Shown here: positions 9,225 through 18,366 of the stretch, in pieces
Layout: the number at the start of each line of letters is the position of its first letter
Position numbering within the stretch: position 1 is the first letter of the stretch
Assembly (NCBI GenBank): GCA_025602905.1
Contig: JAHLKI010000045.1
Coordinates: 1 to 64,000, forward strand
Source of the DNA: Phlyctochytrium arcticum
Taxonomy: Eukaryota; Chytridiomycota; Chytridiomycetes; Chytridiales; Chytridiaceae
DNA: 64,000 nt
Direction of reading: 5' to 3'
The notes under the pieces: model-generated
The model's input: the letters and a program-made list of their open reading frames with translations, nothing else
Databases searched by the model: none
What the model was told of the DNA's origin: nothing
Position numbers and translations under genes: made by a program

Positions 9225-9322
9225 TTGTGGAAAAATTTCCTTTTTTCAAATTGCTGAATATGATGAAGTGTGTGGGAGTGTGCTTCAAAGACCCTCACCG
9301 CGATGAGGTCATGAATGACACC
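9225..9322 (-). repeat. R1 repeat, copy 2 (partial)
   Basis: It has the same orientation as copy 1 and keeps CTTTTGTGG, TTCAAATTGCTGAATATGA and ACCCTCACCGCGATGAGG. The AACGTTTAAG core is missing. It sits exactly where homology to element B begins (9,322 matches 28,818), so it may mark the recombination breakpoint. Confidence 0.65.
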
Positions 9323-9329
9323 CCGCAAT

Positions 9330-9352
9330 ACCCGTCCCAACTAGATACGGGT
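9330..9352 (+). promoter_or_regulatory. Conserved 6-bp hairpin ACCCGT/ACGGGT followed by T-rich run
   Basis: The hairpin ACCCGT-N11-ACGGGT followed by TTTTG is identical at 28,828-28,850 in element B. It lies about 130 bp upstream of the RING gene TATA box. It could be a transcript-end or protein-binding signal; the role is unknown. Confidence 0.35.
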
Positions 9353-9455
9353 TTTGTTTGTGAATCAGTAGTACTGCCGCTTTCTTTTATTTGAAAGGAT
9401 AAACTTTATTGCAGAGAAAAAAGACTCTTTCCATTTCTATAGATAGAACTTTTTC

Positions 9456-9463
9456 TATAAATA
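9456..9463 (+). promoter_or_regulatory. TATA box (TATAAATA) of RING gene
   Basis: TATAAATA lies 46 bp before the ATG at 9509. The whole leader from 9322 on is nearly identical in element B (TATA at 28,954-28,961). TATCGATA is absent here, so this promoter differs from the recombinase and replicase type. Confidence 0.6.
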
Positions 9464-9508
9464 ACTTGCTCCAGGTCGCATTTTCCTCAACTTACAAGAG
9501 GCACAACA

Positions 9509-10132
9509 ATGGGCAGCGACAGATTCTCACTCTTTCAAGCTGAGCTGAGCAAGCACGATTATCAACTCGTATCACCAATGCATATTGGATTTACTGCATT
9601 AGGAATCACACCCGGGACCGAAATTACCGAGGAAATCAAGGAAAACTTGAAATTATGTCACGAAAGATTACATGATGGCTTCAAGAACAAGAAGCGAACT
9701 ATTCTTTATTTTGACTTGGGTGATATTGTGAGATTTGTTCGCAGCATCAATGAAAGAGTGGTACAACTAGAATGGAGTACGATCAACAATACGAATATCT
9801 ATAAACATTTAGAAAGAGCTGGACTTTTCGATGACGCAGATGATTGTCCAATTTGCCTCACACGTGACGACAGGATCCGTATAGGTTGCAACAAATGTCA
9901 AAAGGCAATCTGTCTTACATGCTATTCAAAGTCGGACCTTTTCTGTTTAAAGCGTCGTATTCCGTTTCGATGCTCGCTTTGCAACGATTTGAAGTCAGAC
10001 TACTCGACAATTTGCATCCACACAGTTTGTTTAGACAAAGACGGCACCACCGACTTTGCTGATGATACTACTGTAACAGATGAATTAGTAGCTAAAAATC
10101 GGTCTAGATTGTCAAAGATTTTACATATGTAG
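9509..10132 (+). CDS. RING-like zinc protein (207 aa)
   Basis: The C-terminal half has CPIC, CNKC, CLTC and CSLC pairs in RING-like spacing (about residues 112-165), as in E3 ubiquitin ligases and many viral RING proteins. The N-terminal 105 residues are helical and of unknown fold. It is almost identical to the element B copy (29,007-29,630), with only a handful of substitutions, so it is one of the most conserved genes of the pair. It is first in the shared block and may redirect host ubiquitination. Ligase activity is inferred from the motif only. Confidence 0.75.
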   Translation: MGSDRFSLFQAELSKHDYQLVSPMHIGFTALGITPGTEITEEIKENLKLCHERLHDGFKNKKRTILYFDLGDIVRFVRSINERVVQLEWSTINNTNIYKHLERAGLFDDADDCPICLTRDDRIRIGCNKCQKAICLTCYSKSDLFCLKRRIPFRCSLCNDLKSDYSTICIHTVCLDKDGTTDFADDTTVTDELVAKNRSRLSKILHM

Positions 10133-10165
10133 TTTAGCGTCATAATGTATCAATCCATAGTTTTG

Positions 10166-10201
10166 TATCGATAGTATTGTTGTGCATAAATAGCTGCGTT
10201 T
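10166..10201 (+). promoter_or_regulatory. Promoter of tyrosine recombinase gene
   Basis: TATCGATAG (10,166-10,174), CATAAATA (10,185-10,192) and TGCGTTT (10,195-10,201) precede the ATG at 10,248. The layout is identical at 29,664 in element B. Confidence 0.7.
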
Positions 10202-10247
10202 CGGTTACAGTTTCGGTTAAAAATAATAAGTTACTTTATATTATAAA

Positions 10248-11693
10248 ATGACCGACATTCTAGAATCCATTAAAAATTATGCAGAATCGCCTTATAGCAC
10301 GGACGCTTTGATAGCCAAAATCATCAAAAGAGATCCTGACCAAGAAGCATTTTTCGGCCTATTGTTAGCCAACGCGAGTCCAGAATTGGCCGAATATGTG
10401 ACAAGTGTCTTTCAAAACAATGAAGCTCCCCAACCGCTACAAATGAGTATGGAACCAGAACCGGAACCAGAACCGTTGCACGTAACCCGCGATTTCATCA
10501 ATATGGTGTTCAGGCGCGAATTGGACAATCCAAACAAGACACGCCAAGATTCAACGATCAACAGAAGTCGCTATAGTGCTTTGAATGGGCACACCTTGTT
10601 TGAGGTAGAGGAAAATGATGGTATTATGGATCATGTAAAAATGAAGGATATTCTCGATACGACATACGAGAATATTCTGCAATCAACCGATAATAGGCAT
10701 GAGCACAAGTGTCGAATACGCGCCGTTAAGGATTATTGCACAGGGATTGCAGTTTTCCTATCGATTCTGACCGACGAGGAAAAGAAACAAGTTGCTTCTT
10801 ATGACGAGTTGAAAGAGATGATTTCAAAGTATCAAACATTTATCAATGGCAAAATTAATGAAATCGATGAAGAACAAGAAGCAAATAATGCTCAAATTGA
10901 ACACTATATTCCGGGGGATGTGACATCCGAAATGGGCAATGATTTCCTGAATACCATCGATGCGAACACTTGTTCAAAAGAAGAATTTAGAAATGCCATG
11001 ATTGTAACACTTTACATTAACTACCCTCCTCGCCGTAGTGAAGATTATTCGACCATGTCGTTGAATGAAACAGAAAAGAACTACTATAAGGACGGTGTCA
11101 TTTATCTATCCAAGTACAAGACTTTCTTCTTGTATGGCGAATACATAATGAACCTAAGGAGTGAAGATGTGAAGCTATTTGAAACATATAAGGAACGATT
11201 TGGCACTGAGGAGAAAATATTTGGAAAATGGGACTCAAACTGGTCCAAGAAAGTCGCAAATGTGATGAATCGAATACTAGGCAAACCGTTGACTAGTACA
11301 GATCTCCGAAAGAATTACGTGACCTATCATACGTCAATTGGAACACTCAATTACTTGAGTGCGAAGAAAGAAATCGCTAGACAGATGGGACATTCTATTA
11401 ATTTACAAGTTCTGAACTATACGTTTAAAGTTCCAGAAACACAACCAGCAGCACAATTACCAGAAACAACATTAGAGGCAGCTGTACCATCATCATCGAC
11501 ATCGACTTGTCATCATCGTTGGACACCAGAGGAAGACGAAATACTTCTTGAAATGATGGAAGATTTTGCAAATAATCCACCAGTACAGGACTCCTTGCAA
11601 ACATACATTGCAAATTCAAAGCGAGTGGGAGATCTAACACCTGAACAGATTCGTTCTAGATTGAGAAACTTGAAAAGACAAAAAAGAATCTAA
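10248..11693 (+). CDS. Tyrosine recombinase/integrase with C-terminal Myb-like domain (481 aa)
   Basis: The catalytic region is recognisable in order: PPRRSEDY (first Arg, about residue 261), YLSKYKT (Lys), TSTDLRKNYV (second Arg box), RQMGHS (His box) and VLNYTF, whose Tyr near residue 392 is the likely nucleophile. The C-terminal RWTPEEDEILLEMM resembles a Myb/SANT DNA-binding helix set. The family cuts and rejoins DNA through a 3'-phosphotyrosine bond and includes integrases, resolvases and hairpin-telomere resolvases. It stands directly against the convergent rve integrase gene (stop codons abut), so each element encodes two unrelated DNA-joining enzymes. Copy B is diverged but collinear. 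Confidence 0.85.
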   Translation: MTDILESIKNYAESPYSTDALIAKIIKRDPDQEAFFGLLLANASPELAEYVTSVFQNNEAPQPLQMSMEPEPEPEPLHVTRDFINMVFRRELDNPNKTRQDSTINRSRYSALNGHTLFEVEENDGIMDHVKMKDILDTTYENILQSTDNRHEHKCRIRAVKDYCTGIAVFLSILTDEEKKQVASYDELKEMISKYQTFINGKINEIDEEQEANNAQIEHYIPGDVTSEMGNDFLNTIDANTCSKEEFRNAMIVTLYINYPPRRSEDYSTMSLNETEKNYYKDGVIYLSKYKTFFLYGEYIMNLRSEDVKLFETYKERFGTEEKIFGKWDSNWSKKVANVMNRILGKPLTSTDLRKNYVTYHTSIGTLNYLSAKKEIARQMGHSINLQVLNYTFKVPETQPAAQLPETTLEAAVPSSSTSTCHHRWTPEEDEILLEMMEDFANNPPVQDSLQTYIANSKRVGDLTPEQIRSRLRNLKRQKRI

Positions 11694-12962
11694 TTAGCGA
11701 TTATATTCTCTTTCGAAATCCTCTATTTCGTCAGCGAAATCGTCTTCTAAGAGAGATTCTCTCGGTTCCCAGGTGTTGGAATCTTCACTATAGCCCTTCC
11801 ATTGTATTAAATAAAATATTCTTCTTCTAGACAATTTCTTGTCCAAAATAGCTTCTACTTCGTATTTCTCAATGTCATCATCTTCTTCATCTTCATTTTC
11901 TTCTTCTATAGTTTCAGTATTCGTATTTGCAGGTTCAGGTAAAGGATTTTCTGACTGATCGACCTTTCGTAATTCATAAGCTGAATACAATCCAAACATA
12001 TCATTCCCTAACGCATTAGTAATCTTAAAAGCATCTTGATAAGATTGGCGTGTGGATTTGATGACCTTGGAGACTGTATATATTTCTTTGCTGAAGTATC
12101 CTTTTTTACTACGCTTCTCCACTTTACTAATTTGGGTCAATTTACGCACTTTGTCTCCTACTTTAATATCAACTACTAATTTTGCTCCCCTGCCTTTCGT
12201 CCTTGCTACTAGTTGTTTCTGATAAGCAACTTCAGGATTATCTAGAATCTGTTGAGTTGTCATATTCGCACTACCAAAGTGAATAGCGCTAGTATTCAGG
12301 TTTTCGACAACCTTTGGCAAGGCTGCAGGCCAATTTAAATCTCCAAGCTGAATACTTTTGAACAAAATATTCTTAATTGTTGCATTAACGCGTTCGACAT
12401 GCGAATTCGATTGGGGTCTTCCGGGGCGACTAAAGGTCCACTGAATACCATTCTCTTCTGCGAACGTCTGCACCAAACCCTGGAATTCGCTACCGTTATC
12501 TCCGTTTATATAGACCATCTCGACACCGTCTTCTAACACATCATCGAGAAAGTCTCTAACTTCTTGCTGAGTATTCGCCTTTAGAGATTTTGAATACAGT
12601 TTTTTACTAAAGATGTCGATTAAATTCACAATATAATTAAAACCATTATACGAATGCGACCTCATATTCACTGTATCGATTTGAAACGTCCCTGGCTTCG
12701 AGGACAGGATCGGTCTGATACTACCCTTTGATCCAACAGGACGCGTCGTTCTCTGCCAAATCTCCTGGCGTCGAAGCCAAGATAATATAGTACGTTGAGA
12801 CACTTTAGAATCCGGATAGCGTGACCGGAAACTATAATATAATCGGTCACGGCCATATAAGTTCTTATCGTTGTAGAAAAAGTCTTTCAATCGACGTGCA
12901 TCTAGATTTGTTAGCTCTTTCGAATATTGTAGACTCCTCGATTTAATGACAGGTTCTTCCAT
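11694..12962 (-). CDS. Retroviral-type (rve, DDE) integrase with chromodomain (422 aa)
   Basis: The N-terminal helical region contains RTILSWLRRQ. The rve core has FQIDTVNM, NGDNGSEFQG and HVERVNATIK, supplying D, D and E. An SH3-like region (KVGDKVRKLTQISK) follows, then an acidic linker and a C-terminal chromodomain (YEVEAILDKKLSRRR, YLIQWKGYSEDSNTWEP). This is the Maverick/Polinton and Ginger type, in which the chromodomain may steer insertion to heterochromatin. The B copy shares the catalytic triad. Two decayed homologues of the C-terminal part lie at 46,290-46,604 and 52,730-53,235. Confidence 0.93.
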   Translation of the reverse strand: MEEPVIKSRSLQYSKELTNLDARRLKDFFYNDKNLYGRDRLYYSFRSRYPDSKVSQRTILSWLRRQEIWQRTTRPVGSKGSIRPILSSKPGTFQIDTVNMRSHSYNGFNYIVNLIDIFSKKLYSKSLKANTQQEVRDFLDDVLEDGVEMVYINGDNGSEFQGLVQTFAEENGIQWTFSRPGRPQSNSHVERVNATIKNILFKSIQLGDLNWPAALPKVVENLNTSAIHFGSANMTTQQILDNPEVAYQKQLVARTKGRGAKLVVDIKVGDKVRKLTQISKVEKRSKKGYFSKEIYTVSKVIKSTRQSYQDAFKITNALGNDMFGLYSAYELRKVDQSENPLPEPANTNTETIEEENEDEEDDDIEKYEVEAILDKKLSRRRIFYLIQWKGYSEDSNTWEPRESLLEDDFADEIEDFEREYNR

Positions 12963-12986
12963 TTACTATTAATTCATGAGAATCAT

Positions 12987-14507
12987 TTATCGCCGTCTTT
13001 GACGTTTCGCCGCAGCTGGCGCAATAAGGTCTCTATCGTATTGCTCCTGCTGTCTTGCTGCTCTTCGAGGGTTCAAGATGGCCGTACCAGTGGGTTCACC
13101 AGGGTTTCGTCGAACTGGTGCAATTCTTCGTGTTGACACAACTGTTGGTGCCGGTGGTACTACTACAACTGGTCTAGGGTTGAATTGAAACGGTTGTGAA
13201 AATTCAGCAGGACGTGCACTTGGTGTCCGTTCAATATTCACAAAACCTGGTGGTTCGAGTCTAGTATTCTTCTTGCGACGTTTTGGAGTCGGTGCCATTT
13301 GATCTCGGTTATATTGTTCTTGCTGACGCAAAGCTCGACCTGGGTTAAGGATCGCTGTGCCTGTAGGTTCCCCTGGTTGTCGTCTTAGTTCAGTAATAGG
13401 TCGCAAAGTTGAGGACGGTGTAGGTGCTGGTGCTACTGGCGCTGGTACGACTTCATTTTCAACTGTATCGACTTCTACAATACGAGGCGGAGCAGGAGCA
13501 GGAGCAGGAGTTATAGTTATCTCACGTGGACGTACAACTTCCTCGACACTGGGACGAACAACTTCCTCGACACCTGGACGTACAACTACTGCTGGAGTCA
13601 TCGGAACCAATCTTCTCGGTCTCCGCGGGGGAACGGGATTCACTCGATTAGGAGTACGATTCGGTCGATCAACAAATGGTGAAAGATAATTAGGTACAAT
13701 CTCTGTCCTGTTGGGTTCAACATGAACAGGATCGACAATGATGATGGGAGGAACTGGTCCGGGGATTGGAGAAGGCGGTTCCGGTTCCGGTTCAATTGGC
13801 GAGGGAATTGGTACCGGTTCGGGTGACGGTATTCGAGGAAACCCTCCTGGCAACTCAACTACTCTTTCTCTTTCTCTATCAATTCGAATCGGGTTGGGAT
13901 TCAAGGTTCCCGCTGCGTCTGATGCGAATGTTTGTCCCGTTTCATTGTCTTGTCGAATAACTGTTTGCAATGTTTCAACCATGGGAGGCGGTACTGAATC
14001 AGTTCCTTGTGGCGGTCGTTGGAATTCCCTAATATTACGAGGCGGCTCGAAGCGAATACCGCTCATGCCAGCTACTTCATCGCTGTAATGCGGTACGACT
14101 CCATTGACAGATGGAATCGGCATGAAGGAACGATTAGTACCTGAAAGTGATTTCTCTGGAATGAGTGAATCAAGAAAGTCTTTTTGTTTTTTATAAGACA
14201 ACTCAATGTTCTTATATTCCGAATAATCCTTATAAGCCTTTGTAGCATAGACTGTGTTGGCCATATTCGTCACAGACAGTGACGGTTTAGCAACATTGTT
14301 GTTCATCATACGTTCGACTGTACTGTATTTCCCATTATCCAATCTTTGTGTGAGGTGATTCCATGTTTTTACAATCTTCCCAGGTCGTCCAAATGAATCA
14401 TACTTATACCCATCGACAATATTCGTAATGAGATTGTCTTGAGCATTCACTTGGCCGGGTGTATCATTGACACCCATGAACTCTAACGTATTCGTTCTGT
14501 ACACCAT
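12987..14507 (-). CDS. Proline-rich virion-like protein with repeated basic C-terminal motif (506 aa)
   Basis: The conserved N-terminal 200 residues (MVYRTNTLEFMGVNDTPGQ, then VERMMNNNVAKPS) are nearly the same in element B. A middle region rich in Pro, Val, Arg and Glu differs strongly from B. Two C-terminal repeats of GEPTGTAILNP followed by RQQEQY and a Lys/Arg cluster end the protein. The basic ends suggest nuclear localisation or DNA binding. Its place between the integrase and the capsid genes suggests a minor capsid or core protein, comparable in style to adenovirus core or cement proteins, but I see no homology I can name. Open frames on the opposite strand here reflect composition. 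Confidence 0.65.
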   Translation of the reverse strand: MVYRTNTLEFMGVNDTPGQVNAQDNLITNIVDGYKYDSFGRPGKIVKTWNHLTQRLDNGKYSTVERMMNNNVAKPSLSVTNMANTVYATKAYKDYSEYKNIELSYKKQKDFLDSLIPEKSLSGTNRSFMPIPSVNGVVPHYSDEVAGMSGIRFEPPRNIREFQRPPQGTDSVPPPMVETLQTVIRQDNETGQTFASDAAGTLNPNPIRIDRERERVVELPGGFPRIPSPEPVPIPSPIEPEPEPPSPIPGPVPPIIIVDPVHVEPNRTEIVPNYLSPFVDRPNRTPNRVNPVPPRRPRRLVPMTPAVVVRPGVEEVVRPSVEEVVRPREITITPAPAPAPPRIVEVDTVENEVVPAPVAPAPTPSSTLRPITELRRQPGEPTGTAILNPGRALRQQEQYNRDQMAPTPKRRKKNTRLEPPGFVNIERTPSARPAEFSQPFQFNPRPVVVVPPAPTVVSTRRIAPVRRNPGEPTGTAILNPRRAARQQEQYDRDLIAPAAAKRQRRR

Positions 14508-14596
14508 ATGTTAGGCGCTCTGTATCTTTCTTTATCTAATTGAAATTTTATTAAAAATTTTACTCTGTAATAGGTAAACTCTCCCATTATACGAAT

Positions 14597-14908
14597 ATGA
14601 GCTTCGGCAAGTTCTTAACCAATGGAAGGAAGACTCTCAAGACGTTTTGGAATAACGCTCCCTCTCATTTAAAAAGTGCACGCGGTTTCGCTGCAAGTGC
14701 TGTCGGATTCGCTAACAAAGGAAGCAAACTGATACAAGGTGTCAATAAGTCGATTCAAGAAAGCCCAGAGCTCTTCAACGAGAAGATTCGATCAACAGCG
14801 GATGATCTAACCAACAAGACGGGAAAAGGCGTAAAGAAACTAAGTGATCTTCATGCCTCAAGTGACAAGTTTGTGGATCGACTAAGTACTAATTTAAGCG
14901 GTGACTAA
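14597..14908 (+). CDS. Small basic amphipathic virion-like protein (103 aa)
   Basis: It is rich in Lys, Ser and Ala with amphipathic stretches (FWNNAPSHLKSARGFAASA), including a Gly/Ala-rich region that could contact membrane or DNA. By position, among morphogenesis genes, and by size, it resembles adenovirus-type minor virion proteins (pVI or pX-like), but this is analogy only. Its stop codon overlaps the stop of the convergent packaging ATPase by four bases (CTAA), an arrangement kept in B. B differs at only a few residues. Confidence 0.6.
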   Translation: MSFGKFLTNGRKTLKTFWNNAPSHLKSARGFAASAVGFANKGSKLIQGVNKSIQESPELFNEKIRSTADDLTNKTGKGVKKLSDLHASSDKFVDRLSTNLSGD

Positions 14909-15615
14909 AAGTAGTCTTTGAATACGTTACCTTCGCAATACTTGTATATATCTTTAGCTGTATTCTTTGAGAGATCGACAAAGCAGAATGAATATGGTGT
15001 TTTAGTACAGTCAATCAAATACTCAAGAACTTCACCTTTTGTCGCGTGAGAGGTCACAAGCGTCTCCGATAGCGCTTGAAGATCCTTCTGATTGTTCTTG
15101 AATATGAACCATTCCGTTGTACAATTTTTTTGCTTCCCTGAAAGCTGACTCTTAATTGACTGGCAACAGACGATAATGCTGATATTGAAGTGACGTCCCT
15201 TGGTGAATAAGAGGTCAAGCTGTTTTGCCAAATGTTTCGATCGCGCACCGTCCGCCGCATCGTCGATGAACAGCAGTATTCGATCCTCGCAATTATTGTC
15301 CTGTTGTTCCTTCACAATAGCGGCAATACTCTCATTAGAGACATCATCAGTGAAATAGATATTATTGTGTTTCGTGGTCTTGGCTAGCTGTTGAATACAA
15401 GTATCATACCTAACAGTGTCTGACATAACGATAACCTTGTCGAATACTCTGGCGTAGACATCTTGAATCAAACCCGAAACTAACGCCGATTTTCCACTTT
15501 TCCGGGGTGCCACAAGAGTGCAACACAACGGATGACTTGGTAACGGCTCAGGGACGCGAGGATCCCTTTCAATAGCTTTCGGATTGTATATGGGCTTTAC
15601 CTTGTACGTCGTCAT
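14905..15615 (-). CDS. Genome-packaging ATPase, A32/FtsK-HerA type (236 aa)
   Basis: Walker A is APRKSGKSAL near residue 35 and Walker B is LLFIDDAAD near 115. A later polar sensor-like segment reads IIVCCQSIK. Length and motif order match the A32-like ATPases of Polintons, virophages and Polinton-like viruses, which pump DNA into preformed capsids. It is transcribed divergently from the penton-like gene (31-bp gap) and convergently with the small basic protein gene. The B copy is almost identical. Confidence 0.92.
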   Translation of the reverse strand: MTTYKVKPIYNPKAIERDPRVPEPLPSHPLCCTLVAPRKSGKSALVSGLIQDVYARVFDKVIVMSDTVRYDTCIQQLAKTTKHNNIYFTDDVSNESIAAIVKEQQDNNCEDRILLFIDDAADGARSKHLAKQLDLLFTKGRHFNISIIVCCQSIKSQLSGKQKNCTTEWFIFKNNQKDLQALSETLVTSHATKGEVLEYLIDCTKTPYSFCFVDLSKNTAKDIYKYCEGNVFKDYF

Positions 15616-15645
15616 TTATTTATTACTTAGATAATAACAAACGAT

Positions 15646-16362
15646 ATGATTAACGAGTTGACGTACTGTTCCCTTAAGCGGCGCTCGTTCAACATTGAGA
15701 AGCGGAACGTTTCATTTGTGAAAATCTTGTCAGTCAGTTTCCTTCAAGATTACGATTTGATCAACAATACTAACAACATATTCGCCTTCAATGAGGACGG
15801 GAATACCGACACGATTAAAGCCAGTATTCCTCATGGCAACTACACTGTAGCAAACTACCCACAAGCTGTTGCCGCTGCGATGACTACAGCAGGGAGCCAA
15901 GCGTATTCTTCAAGTTACAATCAAATTACTCGAAAGATTACTATAACAGCGGTGGACAAAGACTTTTCAATTCTACCAGGTGTTGAGGGTACCAATGCGT
16001 ATTCAGTTAGCGGCATGTCGAATCGAACTGCATCGCCTATGGCAAAGACTGTCACATTTAAAAATAGTGTCAATTTATCTGGTAGCTATCCGATTCTATT
16101 GACATCGAATATCAATGTTCCAAGCGTTAGATATCTATCTGATTACAATGATACCGCGAGTACTATTATAGCGACCGTCGTTCCCGATTCGTTTGGGGAC
16201 GTCATTACATTCACCAATGACTCTGAATGGTTACCCTGTAATGACACTATCAGCAAAGTGGAGTTTCATCTAATTGATTCACAAACAGGTGAAGAACTTG
16301 CATTGAATTCACCATTAACAGTGAGATTCTTGATAGCCGACGACATTTCAGATGTTCAATAA
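15646..16362 (+). CDS. Penton-like minor capsid protein (238 aa)
   Basis: The sequence is beta-rich with few charged runs. Segments such as IKASIPHGNYTVANYPQAV and VEFHLIDSQTGEELALNSP are the style of single-jelly-roll vertex proteins of Polinton-like viruses; the phrase about differences between local structure and reference to gravity is like minor capsid proteins that end in a strand near the C-terminus (VRFLIADDIS). The position directly before the coiled-coil gene and the major capsid protein supports this. The first ATG at 15,646 is the same start region used in B. The fold is inferred from pattern and context, not from a motif. Confidence 0.75.
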   Translation: MINELTYCSLKRRSFNIEKRNVSFVKILSVSFLQDYDLINNTNNIFAFNEDGNTDTIKASIPHGNYTVANYPQAVAAAMTTAGSQAYSSSYNQITRKITITAVDKDFSILPGVEGTNAYSVSGMSNRTASPMAKTVTFKNSVNLSGSYPILLTSNINVPSVRYLSDYNDTASTIIATVVPDSFGDVITFTNDSEWLPCNDTISKVEFHLIDSQTGEELALNSPLTVRFLIADDISDVQ

Positions 16363-16391
16363 ATTATTTTTTTTGTAGAATACAAGTAACA

Positions 16392-16847
16392 ATGTCGGAC
16401 CATAACGAAAATGAGCTACCAATCGAGCCTGAGCAACCCATTGAAGAAGAAGTTGAACAAGAAATTGAACAACCCGTTGAACCTTCACCTCCACCTGAAC
16501 CAATTCAAGAAGTGAAGAAAAAGAAACAAACAGCGAATATGATCAAAGCGCAAAAAGAACGGACTCGACAATTAAGAGAGATGCAGCAGAAGCGAGATGA
16601 AGAGAAACGTATTCAAGATGAAAGAACACGTATTCAAAATGCCTATGATTTGGTCAATGAATTAGAAGAGAAAAAGAGACAAGAAAAGCAACAAAAGAAA
16701 GAAGAAAGAGCGCGTAAAAAAGCGGAACGTTCTTCAACAGCGAATACCAAAAAGAAGGCTGTTGCTCCCAAGAAACCAGTTAGTACAAGAAAAGCAACAC
16801 CTGTTCCACAATATTCAAATGATGACTTTGGAGGAATATTCGGATAA
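16392..16847 (+). CDS. Highly charged coiled-coil protein (151 aa)
   Basis: The N-terminal third is Glu/Pro-rich (PIEPEQPIEEEVEQEIEQ). The middle is a long Lys/Arg/Glu/Gln helix (KKRQEKQQKKEERARKKAE) likely to form a coiled coil. The tail is basic and ends FGGIFG. It sits between the penton-like and major capsid genes on the same strand, with gaps of 29 and 47 bp, so it may act as a scaffold or core protein during assembly. B has two extra residues in the Glu/Pro region. Confidence 0.65.
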   Translation: MSDHNENELPIEPEQPIEEEVEQEIEQPVEPSPPPEPIQEVKKKKQTANMIKAQKERTRQLREMQQKRDEEKRIQDERTRIQNAYDLVNELEEKKRQEKQQKKEERARKKAERSSTANTKKKAVAPKKPVSTRKATPVPQYSNDDFGGIFG

Positions 16848-16894
16848 GTGTTTTTTATTTTTTCTTCATATAGTAAACAACCACAACATCAATC

Positions 16895-18139
16895 ATGTCA
16901 GAAGTACCTAAGAACTGGCTTGTCGGCTCCTCGAGGTTCGCTGTCCCATACAGCAATCCTCGCCTTGAATCAATTAATAAATGGTACCCCATCGGGCAAG
17001 ATACGTTTACGTCCAAGAATCGGCAAGCAGCACCTATTAAAATCTCGTTGCACGACGCTTCTCGATCCCTTCAATTGCAGAATCTTCTGTTGAATTTCAA
17101 AGTTCAAATATTCAAAAATGGGCAACCAGTTTCAGGGAATACGGTCATCAACAGCAGTATCGGTTTAGAAGGTTTGATTCAATCGGTACGAGTCTGTATC
17201 GGTAGTAAAGAATTGCAGAAAATCGACAATTATCCTAAATACCTCAAGACTGTCTATAAGTATCTACCAAAGACGCAAAAGACATTCTTGAAGTCATTAT
17301 CTGGATATGGAGTTAAAAATATTTTTGAAACTGGCAGTGTGGCAGGATGTTCTACACACCTTCCTATAGGATTCCACCATCCAGATAATGACTCATTATT
17401 CCACGTGTGGGGTACACCGGGACAATCCCTTGAATACTATATAACCCTGCGCGATCCTGCTCTAGTATTCTTAAACAATACTGTTGATGAAGTGAAATTC
17501 AGTGAAACTTCCATCATGGTTCCGACATTCCAGCCGCCCCCTGAGTTCCAATTGGCGGTACAGCGTTCGATTGCGGCTGGTAAAGAACTGTTCTACGATT
17601 ACACACGGTATTCTACTCAAGAGTTGGCCTGTAATGGTTCCACTCGTCAAACTTACCGTATTCACATGAATGGTGTTCGAAGTTTGAAGGCCTTTGACTT
17701 TTCTTTTGTTGATGAAGACCTATTAGCAAATCCTGCACTTGACAAGAATGAAATTTCGTCTAGTAAGGGCTTGAAAGAGTGGTTCATCCAAATCGGTAAC
17801 CTTGTCACGCCTAATGGTACTACTGGATTTTTGAACGGTCCTACCAATCCAGAAACACTGCTCATTTCGCAGATTAAAGGCAACTACTTGTCAGCTGTGG
17901 GTGAGATGGATTTACCCTCACTGCCTGACTACCAGAACAAGGACTTTAGCGCAGGTTTCTCATATCAGAGTATCGATGAATCTTCTAGTGCGGCCTTGTC
18001 ATTTGTTGGTACTGACAGTATTATGGAAATTACAACCATCCACGAGGCAGGTCAACAGCCTTCTACCAACTGTCGCATGGAATTCCAATATTCTGAGAAC
18101 GTCACACTCTCAATCAGTACACTAGTCGATGTGATCTAG
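16895..18139 (+). CDS. Major capsid protein, double jelly-roll type (414 aa)
   Basis: It is a long beta-rich protein without trans-membrane segments. It has a conserved opening (NWLVGSSRFAVPYSN) and typical capsid-core segments (LEGLIQSVRVCIGSKELQ, FHVWGTPGQSLEYYI). Gene order (ATPase, penton, major capsid) matches Polinton-like viruses. It is somewhat shorter than many of their capsid proteins. The B copy differs mainly in surface-like patches, and a decayed relative at 52,304-52,729 aligns with residues of about 85-200. Assignment as capsid is by context and pattern. Confidence 0.83.
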   Translation: MSEVPKNWLVGSSRFAVPYSNPRLESINKWYPIGQDTFTSKNRQAAPIKISLHDASRSLQLQNLLLNFKVQIFKNGQPVSGNTVINSSIGLEGLIQSVRVCIGSKELQKIDNYPKYLKTVYKYLPKTQKTFLKSLSGYGVKNIFETGSVAGCSTHLPIGFHHPDNDSLFHVWGTPGQSLEYYITLRDPALVFLNNTVDEVKFSETSIMVPTFQPPPEFQLAVQRSIAAGKELFYDYTRYSTQELACNGSTRQTYRIHMNGVRSLKAFDFSFVDEDLLANPALDKNEISSSKGLKEWFIQIGNLVTPNGTTGFLNGPTNPETLLISQIKGNYLSAVGEMDLPSLPDYQNKDFSAGFSYQSIDESSSAALSFVGTDSIMEITTIHEAGQQPSTNCRMEFQYSENVTLSISTLVDVI

Positions 18140-18195
18140 ACGAACAATTGAATATTTAAAAAAAAACATAAAGATAAGAATATAATCATAAAAAT

Positions 18196-18271
18196 CCGGC
18201 TGTAGTGTAAAGGTTATCATAAGGTTTCTTCATCGCATTCCCGATGCAGGGTTCGACTCCCTGCCGGCCGA
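18196..18271 (+). tRNA. tRNA-like gene (degenerate, 76 nt)
   Basis: It has a good Pol III A box (TAGTGTAAAGG) and a perfect B box (GGTTCGACTCC). The T arm is CAGGG-TTCGACT-CCCTG, and the acceptor strands CGGCTG and CGGCCG pair with one G-T. The anticodon arm pairs poorly, and this copy has 3 extra bases there compared with element B. By B's numbering a TTC anticodon (Glu) would be in place, but position 33 would not be U. I therefore call it tRNA-like rather than functional tRNA. Confidence 0.55.
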
Positions 18272-18366
18272 AAATAACAGACTTTGAAATATAAAAGCTT
18301 CAATTAATGCAATGTATGATACATGGTGCGTTTGCGTTTGCAATCCAAGTTTTAAAAACATGAAGA

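Noticed and set aside
13357..14088. Long plus-strand open frames opposite the proline-rich protein (13,357-13,689 and 13,738-14,088; also 33,303-33,641)
   Set aside because: Gly/Thr/Ser-rich products are the mirror of Pro/Arg/Val codons on the coding strand and are not kept as frames with conserved sequence or promoters.
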